Assembly: GCA_964517265.1 (NCBI GenBank)
Contig: CAZFBS010000004.1
Location: forward strand, 30,070 to 94,069
DNA length: 64,000 nucleotides
Direction of reading: 5' to 3'
Origin: REEP01 sp964517265
GTDB taxonomy: Bacteria > Pseudomonadota > Alphaproteobacteria > Rhodospirillales > Defluviicoccaceae
This document shows, in pieces, positions 58,153 through 64,000 of this stretch; within the stretch, counting starts at the first letter, position 1; each line of letters begins with the position of its first letter. The position numbers and the translations under genes were made by a program. The notes under the pieces are model-generated. The model saw only the letters and a list, made by a program, of their open reading frames with translations. It was not told the origin of the DNA and ran no database searches.

Positions 58153-58653
58153 ATGATCCTCTCTTTATCCCGTGTTTGCGCCCTTCTGGCGCTCGCCGCC
58201 AGCCTGGCGGCATGCGCTCCGGTCGGCCAGATCAAAGATGAACTGGTCCTGACATTCGCTGGATGTGCCGAAAAACCACTTTCGGAGGTGGACTGGGCAA
58301 CGGCGCGCACGTTGGATGTCACGATTCGCCAGGATGAATTTCAGCCGATGGTGATCGGCCTGGTCCGCGATGTTCCGTATGTTCTTCACATTCGCAACGC
58401 CGACAGCGGCGCCCACACCTTCAGATCGCCGACATTCTTCCGTCAGGCGGCGGTGGCAGACATTACGATTGCGGGTGATTCGCTGGAGCTTGATGACAAT
58501 TGCATCACAGGTGTCTCGGTGCCGGCTAAAGGTAGGGTCGAAATTCGTCTGGTGGCGCTGCTGGAAGGCCGCTACCCCTTCGACAATTCCGCGTGGTACC
58601 ATCTCAGCCTTTATGACGAGGCGAGCGGGATCGGCACGATCATCGTTCAGTAG
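58153..58653 (+). CDS. Cupredoxin-like lipoprotein
   Basis: 166 residues from ATG 58153 (GGGAGAGTGATGCC upstream; ATG 58123 is possible). Lipobox LAASLAAC. The mature part looks like a cupredoxin beta-sandwich: a first-ligand His in SGAHTFRSPTFF and a closing segment RYPFDNSAWYHLSLYDEASGIGTIIV that aligns with the usual YPF-x-C...H...M-x-G loop. The His is kept but the Cys is Asn and the Met is gone, so classical type 1 copper binding is unlikely. Function unknown. Confidence 0.75.
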   Translation: MILSLSRVCALLALAASLAACAPVGQIKDELVLTFAGCAEKPLSEVDWATARTLDVTIRQDEFQPMVIGLVRDVPYVLHIRNADSGAHTFRSPTFFRQAAVADITIAGDSLELDDNCITGVSVPAKGRVEIRLVALLEGRYPFDNSAWYHLSLYDEASGIGTIIVQ

Positions 58654-58737
58654 GATGAAGCCGGACCGTCCCCGCACGCGACTGCCCGTTCCCCGAATGC
58701 CTTGCGCGGGCCGCCGATCCGCCCGATAGTATCAGGC

Positions 58738-58834
58738 GGGAGGCTGGCGGACGGGCGGGTTCCTCGCCAATCCGGTCAGGTCCGGAGGGAAGCAGCCGTA
58801 ACGAGTCGGATTCGGGCTGTCCGTTCAGCCTCCC
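58738..58834 (+). ncRNA. ffs: Signal recognition particle 4.5S RNA
   Basis: The conserved Ffh-binding core GGTCAGGTCCGGAGGGAAGC followed by AGCCGTAACG is present, and the ends GGGAGGCTG (58738) and CAGCCTCCC (to 58834) pair perfectly to close the hairpin, giving 97 nt. The apical tetraloop is GGAG rather than the enteric GGAA. The gene lies 44 bases before dnaX, a common place for it in proteobacteria. Confidence 0.93.
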
Positions 58835-58878
58835 ACCTTAGCTTCTCCGTCGACGGCGTGAGAGAGACGGTCGACTGC

Positions 58879-60831
58879 ATGACGGAAGACAACGCTATCG
58901 GCGCTCCCGCCAAGCCCTCCGCGCCCTATCGCGTTCTCGCGCGCAAATATCGCCCCGACGGCTTCGACGGGCTGATCGGCCAGCAGGCGATGGTGCGTAC
59001 TCTGGTCAATGCGTTTCGGACAGGGCGGCTCGCCCATGCCTACATGCTTGCCGGCGTGCGCGGCATCGGCAAAACGACGACCGCCCGGATCATCGCGCGG
59101 GCGCTCAACTGTATCGGCGCCGATGGTGCCGGTGGGCCGACCGCCAGCCCCTGCGGTGTCTGTGAGCATTGCCGGTCGATCGCCGAGGATCGTCACGTCG
59201 ATGTGCGTGAAGTCGATGCAGCCAGCCACACCGGGGTGGATCAGATCCGGGAGCTGATCGACGGCGCCCGCTACCTGCCGGCGACGGCGCGCTTCAAGGT
59301 GTATATCATCGATGAAGTCCACATGCTGTCCCGGAGCGCGTTCAATGCTCTCCTGAAAACTTTGGAGGAGCCTCCGGAACACGTTCGCTTCGTCTTCGCC
59401 ACTACCGAGATTCGTAAAGTCCCGGTCACGGTGCTTTCGCGCTGCCAGCGCTTCGATTTGAAGCGGATCGACGCGGCGACACTGGTCAGCCATTTCGCCG
59501 ATATCGCCGCGCGGGAGGATGTGCGGGTCGCCCCGGCGGCGCTGCAGTTGATCGCCCGCGCCGCCGACGGCAGCGTACGCGATGGCCTCTCTCTTCTTGA
59601 TCAGGCGATTGCGCATGCGCACGGCGACGTTGACGAGGATACGGTTCGGCAGATGCTGGGTCTTGCCGATCGAACCCTCGTGTTCGACCTGTTCCATGCG
59701 GTGATGCGCGGCGACATCAAGACCGCGCTTACGCTGATGGGCGAGCAGTATGCCGCCGGCGCCGATCCGGCCGTTGTCCTTGAGGATCTGCTCGATCTCA
59801 CCCACTGGCTGACTCGCATCAAGATCGTTCCGACGGCAGGCGATGCTCCGGGCGTCCCGGAGGCCGAACGTGTACGCGGCCGGGAGCTGGCGCAGGGCCT
59901 GGAGATGCCCGAGCTCACCCGGGCATGGCAGATTTTGCTCAAGGGTCTGGGCGAGACGAGGGTTGCGCCGGTCCCGATCCAGGCGGCGGAGATGACGCTG
60001 GTGCGGCTCGCCTACGCGGCCCGTCTGCCCACTCCTGCCGAAGCGATCCGGGCGTGGCAGGCGGAAGGTCATTTGCAAACCGCCCGCGACGCGCCTGCCG
60101 GTCCCGCTCCGGCGGTGGCGGGGGAAGGGGAGCATTCCTCCCGGGTGCCAGATCCATCTCTAGAGGGCAGACGAAACCAGGGCTCTGAAGCGGTGGGAAT
60201 CGCCCCGCAGCGGCATGCGCCGGCGGCCGCGCCCGCCGGGCCGGCGTCTGCCCCCTCCTCGCGGGCCGCGCATCCGATCGGGCGGGCGCCCGTGCTGAAG
60301 GCGATGGCGGTTATGGCGCCCGATCGGCCCGATCCGGATGTTCGGCCAGAGGTTCCGCCTGCCGATCCACGGGATGATCACCAGGACCGCGTGGCGGCGA
60401 TCGCGAGCGACAGCTGGGAGGGCGATGATCCGGCGAGCTTTGAAGCGGTCGTTGCCCTGGTGGGCGCCCACCGGGAAGGTCTGCTTCAAGCCAAGTTGAT
60501 GAGCGCAGTGCATCTGGTTCATTTCGAGCCGGGCCGGATCGAGATGCGGCTGGCGGAAAGCGCACCCGACGATCTGCCGCGGCAGCTCAGCCGGTTCCTC
60601 AACGAGAATACGCATCGGCGATGGCTTGTCACCGTCTCGCGTGCCGACGGCGAGGCGACGCTGGTTGAACAATACGAGGCCGCTCGCGCTGCGCACTTGA
60701 AAGAAGCTGCGGATCACCCGGTCGTCCGCGCCGTGCTCGATCTGTTTCCGGGCGCGGCCATCGCGGCGGTGCGTGATCTGGAAGTTTCGCTTGATCCGAG
60801 AAGCGATGGCGATGCCGAGGAGGAGCCGTGA
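58879..60831 (+). CDS. dnaX: DNA polymerase III subunits gamma and tau
   Basis: Clamp-loader ATPase. ATG 58879 gives 650 residues and begins after the 4.5S RNA. YRVLARKYRPDGFDGLIGQQ, Walker A AGVRGIGKTTTARI, zinc module NC...CGVCEHC, Walker B VYIIDEVHML, and the sensor EEPPEHVRFVFATTE. After residue 360 comes the tau-specific region with an Ala/Pro-rich linker and a C-terminal polymerase-binding domain. Alphaproteobacterial dnaX is often followed by ybaB-recR; here a CYTH gene follows instead. Confidence 0.95.
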   Translation: MTEDNAIGAPAKPSAPYRVLARKYRPDGFDGLIGQQAMVRTLVNAFRTGRLAHAYMLAGVRGIGKTTTARIIARALNCIGADGAGGPTASPCGVCEHCRSIAEDRHVDVREVDAASHTGVDQIRELIDGARYLPATARFKVYIIDEVHMLSRSAFNALLKTLEEPPEHVRFVFATTEIRKVPVTVLSRCQRFDLKRIDAATLVSHFADIAAREDVRVAPAALQLIARAADGSVRDGLSLLDQAIAHAHGDVDEDTVRQMLGLADRTLVFDLFHAVMRGDIKTALTLMGEQYAAGADPAVVLEDLLDLTHWLTRIKIVPTAGDAPGVPEAERVRGRELAQGLEMPELTRAWQILLKGLGETRVAPVPIQAAEMTLVRLAYAARLPTPAEAIRAWQAEGHLQTARDAPAGPAPAVAGEGEHSSRVPDPSLEGRRNQGSEAVGIAPQRHAPAAAPAGPASAPSSRAAHPIGRAPVLKAMAVMAPDRPDPDVRPEVPPADPRDDHQDRVAAIASDSWEGDDPASFEAVVALVGAHREGLLQAKLMSAVHLVHFEPGRIEMRLAESAPDDLPRQLSRFLNENTHRRWLVTVSRADGEATLVEQYEAARAAHLKEAADHPVVRAVLDLFPGAAIAAVRDLEVSLDPRSDGDAEEEP

Positions 60832-61298
60832 GCAAGGAAATCGAGCGGAAGTTTCTCGTCCATGGAAACGGCTGGCGCTCGCAACCGGCGCAGGCCAGCG
60901 AGCGGATTCGCCAGGGCTATCTATCGACGGAGAAGGCGTGCACGGTGCGGGTGCGGACCTCTGGCGAGCGTGCCTTCATGACGGTGAAGGGCGCGCCGGT
61001 GGGAACCGTCAGGGCCGAATATGAATATGAGATCCCAGTCATCGACGCCCATGAAATGCTCGATACCTTGTGTGGACGCCCGCTCATCGAAAAGACGCGC
61101 CATCAACTCGATGTCGGGGGGCGGCAGTGGGTCGTCGACGTCTTCGCCGGAGACAACCAAGGACTCGTGGTTGCCGAGGTCGAACTCGAGGAAGAGGGTC
61201 AAGTCATCGATCTGCCGGACTGGATTGCCGAGGAGGTCACTCATGATCCCCGCTATCTCAACGTCAACTTGGTGAAACGGCCTTTCAATCAGTGGTAG
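60828..61298 (+). CDS. CYTH domain triphosphatase
   Basis: 156 residues from GTG 60828, which overlaps the dnaX stop (GTGA). The N-terminal ExExK motif is KEIERKFLV; basic and acidic residues lining the tunnel appear in RVRTSGERAFMTVKG, YEYEIPVIDA, KTRHQLDVGG and VAEVELEEEGQ. Members hydrolyse inorganic triphosphate or related compounds. Single-domain form without a CHAD domain. Its stop codon lies in a 10-bp tandem duplication. Confidence 0.9.
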   Translation: MSKEIERKFLVHGNGWRSQPAQASERIRQGYLSTEKACTVRVRTSGERAFMTVKGAPVGTVRAEYEYEIPVIDAHEMLDTLCGRPLIEKTRHQLDVGGRQWVVDVFAGDNQGLVVAEVELEEEGQVIDLPDWIAEEVTHDPRYLNVNLVKRPFNQW

Positions 61299-61309
61299 GC
61301 AGTGGTAGG
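61290..61309 (+). repeat. 10-bp tandem duplication at the CYTH stop codon
   Basis: CAGTGGTAGG occurs twice in a row (61290-61299 and 61300-61309). The first copy contains the TGG-TAG that ends the CYTH gene. Confidence 0.9.
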
Positions 61310-61642
61310 CCGCCGCGTTGCGACGTGCGGAGTGCCTTCTCAGCGCTCGCCCCTCCGTCGTGCAGCCAGATTGCCTTCGCGATGTCATGGCGGCTCGTTG
61401 CTCTTGCGAGTTATTAATAATGATGCAGGGCGACCTCTGGCAGGCAAGAAACTACGCGCCAATTATCGCTTGCGTGGGTTGTCGGGTTATGGCTTCCTAT
61501 CAGTAGATAAAAAGATCAAGACGAGCAGGATTGCTTGGAAGCAGCGCAGCGTTGCTGACGGTCTGGGTCCGGCAGTGTTCAAGCGTGTAAAGAAGCACCA
61601 GGAACATGGTGCCAGTATTGCCCGGGAGGCAAACGTCGAAGG
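61299..61642. other. Non-coding stretch upstream of the acyl-CoA synthetase
   Basis: 344 bases with lower GC than the neighbours between about 61420 and 61520 (GAGTTATTAATAATGATGC, TATCAGTAGATAAAAAG). No recognisable gene. It presumably carries the promoter of the synthetase-liv operon. Short open frames here lack protein-like features. Confidence 0.45.
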
Positions 61643-63634
61643 ATGCGCGGAAAGTCTCCGGCCCGCATGGGTGAGGTGCGCGTTGCCGCCGAACCCGGCG
61701 ATACGTTCCCGAAGCTGCTGATCGAGAATGCGCGCTCTCGGGGTCATCGTCCCGCCATTCGCGAGAAGGACTACGGCATCTGGCAGACCTGGACTTGGTC
61801 CGAGGTCGCCGCTGAAGTTCGGGCGCTGGCCTGCGGCTTGAACGTGCGGGGCCTTGGCCCCGGCGACAAGCTCGCGATCGTCGGGGACAATCGACCGCAA
61901 CTGTACTGGTCGATCGTGGCCGCCCAGGCCTTGGGTGCGATTCCGGTCCCGCTTTACCAGGATGCGGTCGCCGAGGAGATGCAGTACATCCTCGAGCATA
62001 CCGAGGCGCGTTATGCCGTGGTGGCCGATCAGGAGCAGGTCGACAAGCTGATCGAAATCAAGGATCGGTGTCCGCATCTGGAAGCGATCATCTACGACGA
62101 TCCGCGGGGCCTGCGCCACTACGACCACACGTTCCTTTACCACTATGCAGAGGTTCAGGAGCGGGGGCGCATTCGCCATCGCGATGATCCATCGTTCTAT
62201 CCGGCTGCTGTCGAACGCGGGCGGGGCGGTGATATTGCGATCCTGCTCTACACGTCGGGTACGACCGGGCGCCCCAAGGGCGTCATGCTCAGCTACGACA
62301 ACCTCATCACGACCGCGCGCAACGGCATCGATCTCGAAGGGCTGACGGATCGAGAGGAGGTGCTGGCATACCTGCCGATGGCGTGGGTCGGCGACAACAT
62401 TTTCTCGTTCGCGCAATCCTATGTCGCCGGTTTTTGCGTCAGTTGTCCGGAAAGCAGTGAGACCGCGCTGACCGACATGCGCGAGATCGGTCCGACCTAT
62501 TTTTTCTCGTCGCCGCGAATCTTCGAGAACGTTCTGACGACGGTGATGATCCGGATGGAGGATGCCGATCGGCTCTCCCGCGCGGTTTTTGATGGGTTCA
62601 TGCGGGTGGCGCGCCGCGCGGGGATAGCGATCATGGAAGGCAAGCCGATGCCGCTGACGGATCGCATGTTGTATGGCCTCGGCCGCTGGCTCGTGTTCAA
62701 GCCGCTGATGGACAGTCTTGGCTTCAGCCGCATTCGCGTCGCCTACACTGCTGGCGAAGCGATCGGCCCCGATATTTTCGACTTTTACCGCTCCCTCGGG
62801 ATGAACCTGAAGCAGATCTATGGCCAGACCGAAGCCTCGGTGTTCGTGACGATTCAGCCCGATGGCCATGTCAAGGCGGATACGGTCGGAACCCCGGCCA
62901 AGCAGGTCGAGATCAGGATTTCCGAGAGCGGAGAGGTGATCTATCGCAGTCCCGGCGTGTTCGTCGGCTACTACAAAAACGATGCGGCAACCGAGGCGAC
63001 CAAAACCGCCGATGGCTGGGTCCATACCGGCGATGCCGGTTTTTTCGATGTCGACGGCCATCTGAAGATCATCGACCGGGCCAAGGATGTCGGTCGTCTC
63101 CGCAGCGGCGCGATGTTTGCGCCGAAGTATCTGGAAAACAAACTCAAGTTCTTTCCGTACATCAAGGAAGCGGTGGCATTCGGCGACCAGCGCGCGTTCG
63201 TTGCCACGTTCATCAACATCGATCTTGAAGCGGTTGGCAACTGGGCGGAGCGCCGCAACCTGCCCTATTCCGGCTACACGGATCTCGCCGGGCAGGTCCC
63301 TGTCTACGATCTGATCCAGGACTGTGTGGAAAAGGTCAACGCCGACCTTGCCGCCGACCCGCATCTGGCGGGCTCCCAGATCAAACGGTTCCTCCTTCTT
63401 CACAAGGAACTCGACGCCGATGACGGGGAACTGACGCGGACGCGAAAGGTGCGCCGCAACGTAATCGCCGAAAAATACGCGACGTTGATCGACGCCTTGT
63501 ATTCCGGGCGAGATCACTGCCCGATCGAGGCGCAGGTGACGTTCGAGGACGGACGCACCGGAATGATCAAGGCGGACCTGGGCATCCGCACCGCCGCCGC
63601 TTTCGGCGCAGAGCCGATGCGCAAAGCGAGCTGA
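61643..63634 (+). CDS. Long-chain fatty acid-CoA ligase (AMP-forming)
   Basis: 663 residues from ATG 61643 (ATG 61667 also possible). ANL enzyme of the long FAA/FadD15-type group: LLYTSGTTGRPKGVMLSY (phosphate loop), LAYLPMAWVGDNIFS, QIYGQTEASVFVT, and GDAGFFDVDGHLKIIDRAKDV with the long-chain-type hinge. The C terminus has RKVRRNVIAEKYATLIDALYSG. It is 10 bases before a LivG-type ATPase gene, a recurring arrangement in proteobacteria in which the ligase may activate the acid that the ABC transporter imports. Confidence 0.92.
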   Translation: MRGKSPARMGEVRVAAEPGDTFPKLLIENARSRGHRPAIREKDYGIWQTWTWSEVAAEVRALACGLNVRGLGPGDKLAIVGDNRPQLYWSIVAAQALGAIPVPLYQDAVAEEMQYILEHTEARYAVVADQEQVDKLIEIKDRCPHLEAIIYDDPRGLRHYDHTFLYHYAEVQERGRIRHRDDPSFYPAAVERGRGGDIAILLYTSGTTGRPKGVMLSYDNLITTARNGIDLEGLTDREEVLAYLPMAWVGDNIFSFAQSYVAGFCVSCPESSETALTDMREIGPTYFFSSPRIFENVLTTVMIRMEDADRLSRAVFDGFMRVARRAGIAIMEGKPMPLTDRMLYGLGRWLVFKPLMDSLGFSRIRVAYTAGEAIGPDIFDFYRSLGMNLKQIYGQTEASVFVTIQPDGHVKADTVGTPAKQVEIRISESGEVIYRSPGVFVGYYKNDAATEATKTADGWVHTGDAGFFDVDGHLKIIDRAKDVGRLRSGAMFAPKYLENKLKFFPYIKEAVAFGDQRAFVATFINIDLEAVGNWAERRNLPYSGYTDLAGQVPVYDLIQDCVEKVNADLAADPHLAGSQIKRFLLLHKELDADDGELTRTRKVRRNVIAEKYATLIDALYSGRDHCPIEAQVTFEDGRTGMIKADLGIRTAAAFGAEPMRKAS

Positions 63635-63644
63635 GGGTCGATCG

Positions 63645-64000
63645 ATGAGCGATCGCAGAAACATCCGCGACGTCACTCTCAGCGTCGAGGACATTTCCTT
63701 GAGCTTCGGCGGGATCCGGGCGCTCTCGAACGTGACCTTCGGCGTTCGCGAAGGGGAAATCCGCGCCATCATCGGCCCCAATGGCGCCGGGAAAAGCTCG
63801 ATGCTCAACGTCATCAACGGCTTCTACCACCCGCAGCAGGGCACGATCACGTTCAAGGGCAAGACGCGCGCGAGAATCCGGCCCTCGGAGGCAGCCCGCC
63901 ATGGTATCGCGCGGACCTTCCAACCGATAGCCCCGCTCAAGCCCAAGACGACGCTCGACAACATCATGACCGGGCGCAACACCAAGATGCACCGAAACCT
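63645..64000 (+). CDS. livG: Branched-chain amino acid-type ABC transporter ATPase LivG (3' end outside window)
   Basis: ATG 63645 opens a frame that runs off the window after about 118 codons. VEDISLSFGGIRALSNVTFGV is the LivG N terminus, Walker A is IIGPNGAGKSSMLNVI, and RHGIARTFQPIAPLKPKTTLDNIM holds the Q-loop in the LivG style. Only the first half of the ATPase is visible. The coupled acyl-CoA ligase suggests an organic-acid rather than strictly amino-acid substrate (inference). Confidence 0.9.
   Translation, partial: MSDRRNIRDVTLSVEDISLSFGGIRALSNVTFGVREGEIRAIIGPNGAGKSSMLNVINGFYHPQQGTITFKGKTRARIRPSEAARHGIARTFQPIAPLKPKTTLDNIMTGRNTKMHRN

Noticed and set aside
58702..58878. 59-residue N-terminal extension of DnaX
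   Set aside because: This in-frame extension lies within the 4.5S RNA gene; ATG 58879 gives the normal N terminus.

Overview
The window is a GC-rich, gene-dense stretch of a Gram-negative chromosome with no insertion sequence, phage gene, tRNA or CRISPR array that I can recognise. The gene content and order (pyrG-kdsA-eno-ftsB, a single bifunctional RelA/SpoT after rpoZ, pdxJ-acpS-lepB-rnc-era, a 4.5S RNA just before dnaX, a fused SpmA/SpmB protein, DUF4170) point to an alphaproteobacterium, most likely of the Rhodospirillales type. That placement is an inference from gene order and protein style, not from a marker tree. A run of exactly 100 N inside a 12-bp coding repeat (47273-47372) shows this is a draft assembly.

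Layout. 1-4.2 kb: CTP synthase end, KDO-8-P synthase, enolase and FtsB on the plus strand. 4.3-8.1 kb: a minus-strand set of PLP dehydratase, haloacid dehalogenase and lytic transglycosylase. 8.2-12.1 kb: dapA and smpB, then the ergothioneine pair egtB-egtD. 12.2-15.4 kb: small housekeeping genes (GST, DUF4170, ThrH, family-5 uracil-DNA glycosylase, NYN protein). 15.5-22.5 kb: folK, rpoZ-rsh, pdxJ-acpS, lepB-rnc-era. 22.5-27.2 kb: TRAP permease pair and parC. 27.2-27.75 kb: a gene-free region with a consensus sigma-54 promoter followed about 220 bp later by a strong intrinsic terminator, which looks like a small RNA gene. 27.75-31.1 kb: SpmAB fusion, membrane-anchored subtilase and an XRE regulator. 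31.2-39.7 kb: an acyl-CoA and sulfur-amino-acid neighbourhood (DUF985 cupin, a thiolase lacking its second cysteine, CoA ligase, hydroxyacyl-CoA dehydrogenase, methyltransferase, MetY, CoA-binding protein, ECHDC3-like crotonase, thioesterase). 39.7-51.6 kb: a cell-surface region with a META lipoprotein, a pyruvyltransferase and two glycosyltransferases, a Sel1-repeat lipoprotein, an exported FecR-domain protein with a very long Ser-Gly-Gly-Asp repeat, and an ExeA-like AAA ATPase with a peptidoglycan-binding domain. 52-57.9 kb: paired fluoride channels, LysR regulator, trxB, pheA, GNAT, nudC. 58-61.3 kb: a cupredoxin-like lipoprotein, 4.5S RNA, dnaX and a CYTH phosphatase. 61.6-64 kb: long-chain acyl-CoA synthetase and the start of a LivG-type ABC ATPase, cut by the window edge.

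The parts that most deserve a second look are the sigma-54 small RNA candidate, the FecR/SGGD-repeat protein next to the ExeA-like ATPase, the ligase-thiolase-cupin operon with a catalytically altered thiolase, the large glycosyltransferase with an unassigned N-terminal half, and a possible one-base deletion at the start of era.
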